From assembly GCA_964646755.1 (NCBI GenBank), contig CAZYIE010000005.1:1-64000 (forward strand): a stretch of 64,000 bases of DNA, written 5' to 3'. This DNA comes from MVRV01 sp964646755 (lineage in GTDB: Bacteria; Desulfobacterota; Syntrophia; Syntrophales; Smithellaceae). The notes beneath the pieces are model-generated. The model was not told the origin of the DNA. It saw nothing but the letters and a program-made list of their open reading frames with translations, and searched no databases. Below, piece after piece: positions 49,901 to 58,373 of this stretch. Position 1 is the stretch's first letter; each line of letters starts with the position of its first letter. Position numbers and translations under genes: made by a program.

Positions 49901-50821
49901 TTAAGAATAGTTGATCATCAACTGATCGCCGGCGGAATAAATAATGTGCTTGCTGAGATCACGCAAATCACCCGCTGTCTTGGTATAAGGATAGCGATCG
50001 GCAAATGAAACCCGCTGACAGATGGCATCATGGACATGTTCATCGTAAGCAATGTTCCCGGAAAAATCGATCTTGAGTCCAAGATGTTTTTCAATGAGCT
50101 TGCAAATCAGCGGGCCTAATCCCGCATCATCCTGTTTACGCAGTTGATTAAGAACGAGCTTAAATTTATAATTGGCAAAATCATTATCCAGTTTAATAAC
50201 TGTTTCCGGATATTGTTTTTCAACCATTTGCATTATACATTCCGGCTTGTTGTAAGCACCACTGCCAAATAAATGAACAGCTTGTTCTTCCAGCCCTTTA
50301 AAATCCGACACGGTAAAATATTGACGGATCCGGCGGAAATAAATAGATCGGATCAGTCTGTAAACATTTTCAATAGAAGTAGGTTCCGGCGTGGTTACAA
50401 AAATACCGTTCTGTGAGATCAGAAAAAAATCAAGAGTGTTGAAAGAAGTCCCTGCACCAAGATCGAGCAAAATACAGTCAAAGTTCAACTTCGCGATGGC
50501 CCTCATAGTTTTTATTTTTTGTTCATAAGGAAGATTGGCAATATCCATGGTGTCATTAGCGCCGCTGATCAGGAAAAGATTAGTTACAGGCGTTTCCAGA
50601 ACAATACTGTCGAGAGTGGGATATTTTTTTCGAATGAAATCGGAAAGGCTTTTAACAGGATAAGAAACGTTCAGCAAGGTGTGAAGATTTGCCGCACCCA
50701 GGTCAAGATCAATCAGGAGAGTCTTTTTACCTAATCCAGCCAAAAGGCGTCCCAAGGCACAAGTTAAAAAACTTTTACCCGAACCGCCTTTACCACCACC
50801 AATTGGCCAGATATGAGCCAT
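49901..50821 (-). CDS. MinD/FleN-like P-loop ATPase
   Basis: A 306-residue deviant Walker-A ATPase: IGGGKGGSGKSFLTCALG (about 5-22), LLIDLDLGAANLHTLL and CILLDLGAGTSFNTLDFF. The group is MinD, FleN/FlhG and ParA. The start at 50821 follows a GGGCGGATGG site; the ATG twelve codons upstream has no site. No flagellar genes are near, so a role in polar placement of pili or of an envelope machine is inferred only. It is followed by the J-like/HTH gene after 46 bases. Confidence 0.88.
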   Translation of the reverse strand: MAHIWPIGGGKGGSGKSFLTCALGRLLAGLGKKTLLIDLDLGAANLHTLLNVSYPVKSLSDFIRKKYPTLDSIVLETPVTNLFLISGANDTMDIANLPYEQKIKTMRAIAKLNFDCILLDLGAGTSFNTLDFFLISQNGIFVTTPEPTSIENVYRLIRSIYFRRIRQYFTVSDFKGLEEQAVHLFGSGAYNKPECIMQMVEKQYPETVIKLDNDFANYKFKLVLNQLRKQDDAGLGPLICKLIEKHLGLKIDFSGNIAYDEHVHDAICQRVSFADRYPYTKTAGDLRDLSKHIIYSAGDQLMINYS

Positions 50822-50926
50822 AAGCCATCCGCCCTGTATTTTTATAATTTCATACATGATAAATTAATAATATTCAAGCATTATGTTAAATTCAGACAAC
50901 GGAATATTGAGGATTGATAACTTTCT

Positions 50927-50955
50927 TGACATCTGCATATTTTCTCCATACAAAT
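50927..50955 (+). promoter_or_regulatory. Promoter candidate for the SpoIID-domain gene
   Basis: TTGACA (50927-50932) with TACAAA (50949-50954) after 16 bases. A second possible -10, TATAAT, lies at 50973-50978 but has no -35 match. The ribosome site of the gene is only GGA. Confidence 0.4.
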
Positions 50956-50989
50956 ACAGGCAATCAAATTTATATAATGCGGATTTGCC

Positions 50990-52321
50990 ATGATTGATCG
51001 TGAACCGGAAATTAAAGTCGCTCTGTTGCAGAATTATCGCGAATCTACAATAACTTTAAATGGGAACTTTTATCTTTCCAAAAATAAGACTGTCACAGAT
51101 GTTCTTAGCGTTGCGAGCAGCGCCGGAAAGGTTATTCTGAGCAATGCATCGGGAGATAAATTAGCCTCGCGAAAAAAAATATTTCTTAAGGCGGGCGAGA
51201 ATTCAACCTTCACTTTGGATGTAAAAATAGGCATTGGCTTTCACTGGCAGCGCATTTGCCGGCAGACATTTTGCGGCAACATAATTTTGCTCAGCAATCC
51301 CGATTTCTCTTTCCATATTATCAATATTATCCCGCTGGAAGATTATCTCACCTCTGTCATTTCCTCGGAAATGTCGGCACAGGCCCCGCTGGAGTTTTTA
51401 AAAGCTCAGGCTATTACAGCCCGTAGTTGGCTTGTCGCCATGCTTACACGAAAAAAAGGAAAAGCCAATTCTAATTCTCTCCCTAATTACCAAACAGACG
51501 ATAAGGGAATAATCCGCTGGCACGATACTAACGACCATGCTTTTTTCGATGTCTGCGCCGATGACCATTGTCAGCGTTACCAAGGAATCTCACAGATTAC
51601 CTCCGCCGATGTAGAGACGGCTATTGGGTCAACACGAGGCGTTTATTTAGTTGCTAATAATAAAATTTGTGATGCCCGCTATTATAAGGCCTGCGGCGGG
51701 CGAACAGAAATTTTCGCATCAGCCTGGGAAGACAAGACATTTACTTATCTCCAAAGCGTGACTGATTATTCCACCGATTATCCTGCTATTGCTTCTGAGG
51801 ATAATGCAGGAATTTGGTTGAGGGACAAACCGGCGGCTTACTGTAATACTCAGGATAAAGAGTTGCTTGGTAAAATCTTGCCTTCCTTTGATCAGGAAAC
51901 AATGAATTTTTACCGCTGGCAGGTCAGCTACTCCCGGAAAGAATTAGAAGAAATTATTCAGAAAAAATCCGGCATTGATTTCGGCACATTGCGCAATCTT
52001 ACCCCGGTAAAACGCGGCCCTTCCGGTAGAATAAGTAAATTAAAAATTGAAGGCACAAAACGAACCGTCATAGTTGGCAAGGAATTGGAAATCCGCAGCT
52101 GGCTGTCGCCTAGCCACCTTTTAAGCAGCGCGTTTGTGGTTACGGCAGAGCATTCTCCGGATGGCGCAGCTGAGCGTTTTATTCTGGATGGCGGCGGGTG
52201 GGGGCATGGCGTCGGTCTATGCCAGATTGGAGCAGCCGTAATGGCGGCAAAGGGATTTTGCGCCGAAGATATTCTTGCTCATTACTTTTCCGGCGCCAAA
52301 CTGCAGAAACTCTATAAATAA
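50990..52321 (+). CDS. SpoIID/LytB-domain protein (peptidoglycan-active)
   Basis: A 443-residue protein related to SpoIID, a lytic transglycosylase that trims denuded peptidoglycan. IIPLEDYLTSVISSEMSAQAP and LKAQAITARSW, then YYKACGGRTE and GGGWGHGVGLCQIGAAVMAA, are the classical SpoIID motifs. No signal peptide is evident at the N-terminus, which starts MIDREPEIKVALL, so either the start is upstream or the protein is exported by another route. The stop lies 2 bases before the next gene. Confidence 0.85.
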   Translation: MIDREPEIKVALLQNYRESTITLNGNFYLSKNKTVTDVLSVASSAGKVILSNASGDKLASRKKIFLKAGENSTFTLDVKIGIGFHWQRICRQTFCGNIILLSNPDFSFHIINIIPLEDYLTSVISSEMSAQAPLEFLKAQAITARSWLVAMLTRKKGKANSNSLPNYQTDDKGIIRWHDTNDHAFFDVCADDHCQRYQGISQITSADVETAIGSTRGVYLVANNKICDARYYKACGGRTEIFASAWEDKTFTYLQSVTDYSTDYPAIASEDNAGIWLRDKPAAYCNTQDKELLGKILPSFDQETMNFYRWQVSYSRKELEEIIQKKSGIDFGTLRNLTPVKRGPSGRISKLKIEGTKRTVIVGKELEIRSWLSPSHLLSSAFVVTAEHSPDGAAERFILDGGGWGHGVGLCQIGAAVMAAKGFCAEDILAHYFSGAKLQKLYK

Positions 52322-52323
52322 TT

Positions 52324-52749
52324 ATGCAGAAACAGTTGTTGCAAAAAATACAAATAGTTTTTGTTCTGGCGCTTATTCTGGTCATTGCCGCCTGCTCGGC
52401 GCAGAGGCAGCAGACTCTACGCAACGAAAGAGACTATCAGGAAGCTTTCAACAAGGTTTATTTTGGCGGCCGAGCTCAAATGGAAGTACCGGTAAAATAC
52501 GGCCGGGTTGATCTTTTAACCGATGATTATGCCATTGAGGTGGACAGGCTGGAAAAATTCCACGAAGCAATCGGCCAGGCTCTGCACTATGCCCGAGAAA
52601 CCGGCCGGAATCCGGCCGTCGCCATCTTTATTATGGATCATGAACCGGGCGACAAGGAAAAGTTGAAATACGTGAGGTGGCTTTGCGATTATTATAAAAT
52701 CAAATTCTGGTATATCAACGAAGAACTGAAAAAATCAAAAAAGAAATAA
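52324..52749 (+). CDS. Lipoprotein with a PD-(D/E)XK-like nuclease-fold segment
   Basis: A 141-residue protein with a lipoprotein signal (LILVIAAC, Cys about 24). The mature part has GRVDLLTDDYAIEVDRLEKF (about 61-80), then EAIGQALHYARETGRNPAVAIFIMD, with the order and spacing of the Asp, Glu-x-Asp (in place of Glu-x-Lys) and the following helix of PD-(D/E)XK nucleases. It is probably a membrane-anchored relative that may be inactive. It starts 2 bases after the SpoIID-domain gene, so a shared envelope role is likely. Family assignment is an inference. Confidence 0.6.
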   Translation: MQKQLLQKIQIVFVLALILVIAACSAQRQQTLRNERDYQEAFNKVYFGGRAQMEVPVKYGRVDLLTDDYAIEVDRLEKFHEAIGQALHYARETGRNPAVAIFIMDHEPGDKEKLKYVRWLCDYYKIKFWYINEELKKSKKK

Positions 52750-52785
52750 AGTTTGATTGCCAATAGGCGTTGATTAAGGACTTTC

Positions 52786-54072
52786 ATGCCAACATCCAAC
52801 GATAAAACAACAACGAATCGAAATCCCTGGGCCTGGGTGCCTTCCATCTACATCGCAGAAGGCATTCCCTACATGATTGCCATGACCGTTAGCGTCATGC
52901 TTTATAAAGACCTGGGGTTGACGAACACCGATATCGCCTTTTACACCAGCTGGCTTTATCTGCCCTGGGTGATTAAACCTCTTTGGAGTCCCTTTGTCGA
53001 TCTTTTTCGCACCAAGCGTTTTTGGATTGTCCTCATGCAACTGGCCATCGGTGCATCATTTGCCAGCGTTGCCTTGACGCTGCCCGCGTCAGATTTTGTC
53101 CGCTACACACTGGCGATGTTCTGGATAATGGCCTTTTCTTCCGCCACGCATGATATTGCCGCCGACGGTTTTTACATGTTGGGGCTCGATACGCCTCAAC
53201 AGGCGGCGTTTGTCGGTGTACGCACGGTTTTTTACCGTGTCGCCACCATTGCTTCCAAAGGGGGCCTGGTTATCCTTGCCGGGAGTTTGCAAATGTCCGG
53301 CTATCCGGTGACTTCCGCCTGGTCGATCACATTTCTGGTTGCCGCCTCAGTTTTTCTGGCTCTTTGTCTGTACCACTTCTTTGTCCTGCCTTATCCCGCA
53401 GCTGATCACCGAGCACGGCTGGACAAGGGTAAGGGATTTCTGGCGGAGTACTTCCGGATCATTTCCTTGTTTTTCCGGCAAAAAGATATCATCATTATTA
53501 TCTGCTTTTTTTTATTTTACCGGTTGGCCGAAGCGCAGCTGGTAAAGATGGTTGTTCCCTTTCTGCGCGACTCCCGAAACATCGGCGGCCTGGGTTTACC
53601 CACTGCGGAAATCGGCTGGATTTACGGCACGGTGGGTGTGGTAGCCCTCATGCTGGGCGGACTGTTGGGTGGCTTTGTTATTTACCGCAACGGTTTGAAA
53701 TTCTGGCTCTGGCCCATGGTTATTATCATGCATGTGCCCGATCTGATTTTTGTCTATCTGGCGTACGCGCAGCCGGAAAATGTTTGGCTGATCTGCTCCG
53801 CTGTGGCAGTGGAGCAAGCAGGCTACGGTTTCGGCTTTACCGCTTACACGATGTACATGATCATGGTCTCGCAGGGTGAATACAAAACGGTCTTTTACGC
53901 GATGGGCACCGGTATCATGGCCCTCGGTATGATGCTGCCCGCAATGGCCAGCGGCTGGATTCAGGATCATCTGGGATATATAAATTTCTATTACTGGATT
54001 TTATTTACCACCATCCCCGGCTTTATCGTCGCCGCGCTGGTGAAGATTGATCCAGAGTATGGGAAAAAATAA
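52786..54072 (+). CDS. MFS transporter, AmpG-like
   Basis: A 428-residue 12-helix transporter. The N-terminal SIYIAEGIPYMIAMTVSVMLYKDLGLTNTD, the segment WVIKPLWSPFVDLFRTKRFW and SSATHDIAADGFYMLGLD match the AmpG/PAT branch, which imports muropeptides or acetyl-CoA-type compounds. The following gene is a nitronate monooxygenase family protein, and SpoIID lies two genes before. Muropeptide recycling would suit the SpoIID neighbour but is only an inference. Confidence 0.8.
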   Translation: MPTSNDKTTTNRNPWAWVPSIYIAEGIPYMIAMTVSVMLYKDLGLTNTDIAFYTSWLYLPWVIKPLWSPFVDLFRTKRFWIVLMQLAIGASFASVALTLPASDFVRYTLAMFWIMAFSSATHDIAADGFYMLGLDTPQQAAFVGVRTVFYRVATIASKGGLVILAGSLQMSGYPVTSAWSITFLVAASVFLALCLYHFFVLPYPAADHRARLDKGKGFLAEYFRIISLFFRQKDIIIIICFFLFYRLAEAQLVKMVVPFLRDSRNIGGLGLPTAEIGWIYGTVGVVALMLGGLLGGFVIYRNGLKFWLWPMVIIMHVPDLIFVYLAYAQPENVWLICSAVAVEQAGYGFGFTAYTMYMIMVSQGEYKTVFYAMGTGIMALGMMLPAMASGWIQDHLGYINFYYWILFTTIPGFIVAALVKIDPEYGKK

Positions 54073-54110
54073 TATTATCAACAACCAAAACAATATAGAG
54101 GAGGTGTTCA

Positions 54111-55103
54111 ATGTTTAAAACTGCAATTACGGAAATGTTCGGCATTAAGTATCCCATAATCTGTGGAGCGATGATGTGGCTGTGTAAACCGCGTTTTTGC
54201 GCTGCTGTTTCCAACGCCGGGGGCATGGGTAATCTGACTGCGGGCAATTATGAAACAGCCGATGAATTTCGCGCGGCGATCCGCGAGACCCGCAAGCTTA
54301 CGGATAAACCCTTTATGATAGCGATTACGCTCCTGCCTTCCGTCCGGATTACGCCGGAACATCATAAAATGTATATTACCGTCTGCGCGGAAGAAAAAGT
54401 CGCGGGCATCGAGTTTTCCGGTACGCCGGTGGATAAAGTCGCAGGCATGGGAGCCGTCGAAATGTTGCAAAAAGCGGAAGTAAAGATGTTCCATAAAGTC
54501 GGAGCACTACGCCATGCGTTGCATGCCGAAAAGATCGGCTTCGATGGTATCTATGCGGCGGGCATTGAAGAAGGGGGACATCCGTTAAATGATGATGTAA
54601 CTTCCATGATACTGACGCCCAAAATTGCGCAAACTGTGAAAATTCCGGTAGTAACTGTCGGCGGCATTGCCGATGGCCGGACCATGGCGGCAGCGCTTGC
54701 TTTAGGAGCGCAGGGTGTCATGATGGCCAGCCGCTTTATCGCCACAAAAGAATGTGAAGTGCATAACAACATCAAACAGGAGTTAATTCGCCGGCAGGAA
54801 TTCGATACGGTGATCTATGGAAAATCAATCGGGCTGCAGGGGCGCGGATTGAAGTCCAAAGTCCTGGAAGAAGTCCTGGCAATTGAAGAAAGGCACGGCG
54901 GTTTTGAAGAGCTGATTCCCCTGCTGGCCGGTCAGAAAGTCAAAGAAGCTTGGGAAAATGGTGATGTGAACTACGCGCCGCTCATGGTCGGTCAGTCCAT
55001 CGGCCTGATTAATGACATTCCGTCCTGTAAAGAATTACTGGAGAGAATGGCAGTGGAGGCGAAGGATAGTTTATCTCGGGCAAGCAACATCTGCAATGCT
55101 TAA
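54111..55103 (+). CDS. Nitronate monooxygenase / 2-nitropropane dioxygenase family protein, paralogue 2
   Basis: A 330-residue FMN TIM-barrel enzyme related to the one encoded at 13379-14416. ITEMFGIKYPIICGAMMW, VSNAGGMGNLTAG, the phosphate loop VGGIADGRTMAAALALGA and MMASRFIATKECEVH are diagnostic. GGAGGTGTTCA precedes the ATG. The two copies share the pattern but are far from identical, so the host has at least two. The physiological substrate is unknown. Confidence 0.86.
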   Translation: MFKTAITEMFGIKYPIICGAMMWLCKPRFCAAVSNAGGMGNLTAGNYETADEFRAAIRETRKLTDKPFMIAITLLPSVRITPEHHKMYITVCAEEKVAGIEFSGTPVDKVAGMGAVEMLQKAEVKMFHKVGALRHALHAEKIGFDGIYAAGIEEGGHPLNDDVTSMILTPKIAQTVKIPVVTVGGIADGRTMAAALALGAQGVMMASRFIATKECEVHNNIKQELIRRQEFDTVIYGKSIGLQGRGLKSKVLEEVLAIEERHGGFEELIPLLAGQKVKEAWENGDVNYAPLMVGQSIGLINDIPSCKELLERMAVEAKDSLSRASNICNA

Positions 55104-55206
55104 TAACTGATAGCCTTTGTAACATTTGTAATTTCAGGTCGCGATAATCCAGGAATCGGAGCATCGCATTCCCGTCAATGCCTGATGATATAGAGACCAA
55201 ATTTTA

Positions 55207-55235
55207 TTGACATATCAGAACGGGGCAAATATAGT
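55207..55235 (+). promoter_or_regulatory. Promoter of a probably leaderless ABC gene
   Basis: TTGACA (55207-55212), 17 bases, then TATAGT (55230-55235), a near-consensus sigma-70 promoter. The expected transcription start, about 55241, is next to the ATG at 55242, so the mRNA would have almost no leader. Confidence 0.65.
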
Positions 55236-55241
55236 TTATGC

Positions 55242-55946
55242 ATGATTGAACTAAACACCGTAACCAAACAATATGGTTCCCTTGCGGCTGTGGACAATGT
55301 CTCCTTTTCCGTGAAGACTGGCGAATATTTTGCCCTTCTCGGCCCAAATGGTGCAGGAAAGACAACCATAGTCAAGATGCTGCTGGACTTTACACAGCCG
55401 ACAGCGGGCAGCTTGTCGATAAACGGTCTTCCCTCCACGGATGTGGTCTGCCGTACCACAGTCGGTTATCTTGCGGAAAACCATCATATTCCGCCGCATC
55501 TTTCCGGATGGCAATATCTGCAACGGTGCACCGAGCTATTGGGTATCAGCCAAAACGATGCGCCGGAGCAATGCCGGCGCATCGTCGAGCAAATCGGTAT
55601 GCAAGGCCGGGAACACACTCAAGCAAGCACTTATTCCAAGGGTATGATTCAAAGGTTTGGACTCGGCGCCGCACTAATCGGCAGGCCGCAACTGCTCATT
55701 CTCGATGAGCCCACCTCCGGCCTTGATCCCATCGGAATTCGCGAAATACGCCAGCTATTAGAATCGTTGAAAAATCAGGGAATGACAATCTTCCTCAATT
55801 CTCACCTGTTGTCGGAAGTGGAAAAAATATGCGATAACGCCGCCATCATCAATCGCGGCAGGCTTCTGGTGAAGGACAAAATTTCCGTACTGGTCAAAGA
55901 TGGCGAAACGCTGGAAGATGTGTTTGTCCGGTTGGTGAAAGGTTGA
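55242..55946 (+). CDS. ABC transporter ATP-binding protein
   Basis: A 234-residue ATPase: MIELNTVTKQYGSLAAVDNV, Walker A LLGPNGAGKTTIV, signature-like TYSKGMIQRFGLGAAL (variant of LSGGQ), and Walker B LLILDEPTSGLDPIG. Of the ABC-2 exporter type, it pairs with the overlapping permease. The start is fixed by family alignment; there is no ribosome site within 12 bases. It was probably translated from a leaderless message. Confidence 0.92.
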   Translation: MIELNTVTKQYGSLAAVDNVSFSVKTGEYFALLGPNGAGKTTIVKMLLDFTQPTAGSLSINGLPSTDVVCRTTVGYLAENHHIPPHLSGWQYLQRCTELLGISQNDAPEQCRRIVEQIGMQGREHTQASTYSKGMIQRFGLGAALIGRPQLLILDEPTSGLDPIGIREIRQLLESLKNQGMTIFLNSHLLSEVEKICDNAAIINRGRLLVKDKISVLVKDGETLEDVFVRLVKG

Positions 55947-56788
55947 TGAAAATGCCAAATGCACGTTCTCCCATCATGCGAATTGCGCAATATACGCTTC
56001 TGGATGAAGTGAGGCAAAAGAGCTTCATCATCATGTTCGGTATCTGCGCCCTGGCGATATTGCTGGTGCGCAGTTGCTCTCAGGGCAATTTCATGGTGAA
56101 CGGGCAGGCGCTGGATGACGATACTGTTGTCCGATTAGCGTCCAAATCGATATTCCATATTATTGCCTTAGGTGCAATGCTGCTTACGGCACTGCTTTCG
56201 ATGCGCGTATTGAAGCGCGACCGGGAACAAGGAATGCAATCGTGTATCCTGTCCAAACCGATAGCACGCTGGCAGTATGTGGCCGGTAAGATTATGGGTT
56301 TGTGGGCCTTAGCGAGTATCTTCATGTTCATCCTGCACGGCATTATATTCATTATTGCGTCTATCAATTTACAGGTTGTTTTACCGGAATATCTCCTGGC
56401 CTCGCTGATCTGCTGTATTAACCTGCTTTTTGTGGTTGTTGCCGTGCTTCTTTTTTCGCTGCTCATGTCCGACATCATTGCTTTTCTGAGCGTGCTGGGT
56501 ATCGGCATAGTCAGTTTTATGGCTGACGGAATATTCGCCATGAGCCAAAGTCCCATGGGACAGGCGATGATGCAGCAATCTGGCTCATCATCTGATTTTT
56601 CCGGGTGGAAAGTTTTTTACTATTTATGGCCGAAAATTTCCGGCGTCCAACAGTTTGCCTCTGCGCTGATTGGCGGCGAAGGCTTCCAGGGATTTATATC
56701 CATCTATCCCTTCATCAACATTCTTATCTACGTCCTTATTCTCGGCACGCTCCTGTTCCGGCTTTTCCGGAAGGAAGACATCGTCTGA
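55946..56788 (+). CDS. ABC-2-type permease
   Basis: A 280-residue membrane protein with six hydrophobic segments. SCILSKPIARWQYVAGKIMGLWAL and LLMSDIIAFLSVLGIGIVSF are typical of ABC-2 permeases of the CcmA/CopY-like export group. The start ATG overlaps the ATPase stop as TGATG, so I do not use the TTG one codon upstream. The substrate is unknown. Confidence 0.85.
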   Translation: MKMPNARSPIMRIAQYTLLDEVRQKSFIIMFGICALAILLVRSCSQGNFMVNGQALDDDTVVRLASKSIFHIIALGAMLLTALLSMRVLKRDREQGMQSCILSKPIARWQYVAGKIMGLWALASIFMFILHGIIFIIASINLQVVLPEYLLASLICCINLLFVVVAVLLFSLLMSDIIAFLSVLGIGIVSFMADGIFAMSQSPMGQAMMQQSGSSSDFSGWKVFYYLWPKISGVQQFASALIGGEGFQGFISIYPFINILIYVLILGTLLFRLFRKEDIV

Positions 56789-56911
56789 TCGTCTACAACA
56801 AGTGCGTGTAGTCGTTGCGTCCCATAATCATAACGTACATTATTAGGCGGACATTAAGTTTCTTATAAAACTTAATATGACTGAATAGACGGATTGTTTG
56901 TTATTTTGTAT

Positions 56912-57217
56912 TTACTGACTGCGATCAGGAAGAAGTAAAGCGTCGATATCCATCATGCCATGCAAAACCCTGATAATCTTAATGCCACTGTTAATCGGCA
57001 TATAGAAAATCAGGTACTTGCCAACCGGAAAACTTTGCAAACCGGGATAGAGTTCGTCCCGGTTTCTACCCATGCTCTTGAACCGAGCGAGTTTCCGACA
57101 TATTGCCTCGATTTCGTCAATGAATTTGTCCGCATGACCAAGGTTGTCTTGGGCTATATACCACCATATTTCATCAAGATCGTTTTCAGCCTCGGGGCTC
57201 TTGTGGGTTCTCAACAT
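56912..57217 (-). CDS. parE: RelE/ParE-family toxin
   Basis: A 101-residue toxin: SPEAENDLDEIWWYIAQDNLGHADKFIDEIE is the ParE helical hairpin; the core YPGLQSFPVGKYLIFYMP and IIRVLHGMMDIDALL end the fold. ParE proteins block gyrase, although RelE-type RNA cleavage is not excluded. It overlaps the antitoxin stop as TGATG. This is the second toxin-antitoxin pair of the window. Confidence 0.85.
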   Translation of the reverse strand: MLRTHKSPEAENDLDEIWWYIAQDNLGHADKFIDEIEAICRKLARFKSMGRNRDELYPGLQSFPVGKYLIFYMPINSGIKIIRVLHGMMDIDALLLPDRSQ

Positions 57218-57483
57218 CAACCGCTCGCCTTGTTTTGTTGTGCATCAAGGCGTTTACGGCCTCGTGCCTTGATGGCCCCCACGTCTAAAGGCGTTGGCTC
57301 GCCACTATCCAATCCTTTTTTTATTTCAGCCCTAAGTTCTTCAACGCGCAAGAAATGTCTCCGATCTCGTTCTTCAAGAAGGCGCAACGCATCACGCATA
57401 ACTTCGCTTGCGGAACCATAAAGCCCGCTCTCCACCTTATTTTTCACCAGTGTTTCAAGTTGTGGTGTAAGAGAAATGTTCAT
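57217..57483 (-). CDS. parD: ParD-type antitoxin (ribbon-helix-helix)
   Basis: An 88-residue antitoxin. The start MNISLTPQLETLVKNKVESG, then YGSASEVMRDALRLLEERDRRH is the ParD/CopG ribbon-helix-helix pattern; the C-terminal half, AEIKKGLDSGEPTPLD, is the toxin-binding part. The ATG at 57483 has AAAAAGGAGATAAAATA before it; the ATG sixteen codons upstream lies in the promoter region. Confidence 0.88.
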   Translation of the reverse strand: MNISLTPQLETLVKNKVESGLYGSASEVMRDALRLLEERDRRHFLRVEELRAEIKKGLDSGEPTPLDVGAIKARGRKRLDAQQNKASG

Positions 57484-57622
57484 TATTTTATCTCCTTTTT
57501 GACTTGTACGATAACATAGAATAACAAACATTGCTATAAAAAAGTGTGCTTATTCTGGGGATAATACCTATTTCAGCAACATTTACAGTTATTTCTGGAA
57601 TCCCTTGTCACCAGACATACGG

Positions 57623-57717
57623 GACTGTGTCGCAATAGCAAATTGTCATTGCGAACGCACGACAGTGCGTGTGGCAATCTAAATATTATCAATTGCTTAA
57701 GAGATTGCGACACAGTC
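57623..57717. repeat. MITE-like palindromic repeat, copy 2
   Basis: GACTGTGTCGCAAT (57623-57636) and ATTGCGACACAGTC (57704-57717) are perfect 14-base inverted ends. Inside, GTCATTGCGAACGCACGACAGTGCGTGTGGCAATCT and the following AATATTATCAATTGC also occur at 1-52. It lies in the 365-base gap between parD and the DUF1566 gene; the rest of that gap holds nothing recognised. Confidence 0.8.
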
Positions 57718-57848
57718 TCATTCGCGAAGGAATGACACAAGAGGTAATTACGACGTAGTCTTACCAACCAGGTGCAGGAAAAGATTACCACCGACAGATC
57801 TTCTATAGATAGCGTCAGCCTGCACATGAAAGGAAACTGCTGATTAAT

Positions 57849-58277
57849 CTATTTTCCTTCACGCACCGGGAGGGCGCGCATTGCCCGGGATTTGGTCTGG
57901 GGTATCCAATACGAGGTGCCATAATTGGGGTAGAATATGGAGGCATCGGAGTTTCGTGTTTCCGATGACCACATTGCCTTGCCGGACAGTTTTATGATGG
58001 TTCCATATGCTCCGCCATTATGAATCACCCCCATTTCGGCAATTGTCGGCATCCGCCAGCCGGTTTTTCCCCCTCCGCTATATGTTTCGCAATAGCTTTT
58101 AGCGCCTGCCCAGTCAGCATCAATGCTGTTGTCCTTATCCGCCCACATCATACCGGTTTGCGTGTCCGAAATTGTGCCGTCATTGTTGTTTACGAAACGC
58201 GCTGCCACCGCAAGTTCTGCAGAAACAAAAGTTCCCAAAAACAATGCCAGACAAACCAAAACCAGAATTCTTTTCAT
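57849..58277 (-). CDS. Secreted DUF1566/Lcl_C domain protein
   Basis: A 142-residue protein with a signal peptide (residues 1-25, ending AVAA). The body, FVNNNDGTISDTQTGMMWA, GWRMPTIAEMGVI, MWSSETRNS and SRAMRALPVREG, is the Lcl_C (DUF1566) fold, found in C-type-lectin-like surface proteins. It is a short single-domain form. The start ATG at 58277 has GGAG upstream, and the GTG three codons earlier overlaps that site. Confidence 0.85.
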   Translation of the reverse strand: MKRILVLVCLALFLGTFVSAELAVAARFVNNNDGTISDTQTGMMWADKDNSIDADWAGAKSYCETYSGGGKTGWRMPTIAEMGVIHNGGAYGTIIKLSGKAMWSSETRNSDASIFYPNYGTSYWIPQTKSRAMRALPVREGK

Positions 58278-58373
58278 AATGCTCACTCCTTTTCTTTATT
58301 ACCTTTGCTACTGGATCATAAATATCAGCAATCGCTATGCAATTTACTAATAAACAGTATTTAAGAGAGATAA

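Noticed and set aside
57600..57740. Possible CRISPR unit because of short repeated GCAATCT/GTCATT segments
   Set aside because: Only inverted arms and one internal block; no regular spacer-repeat array and no cas genes.
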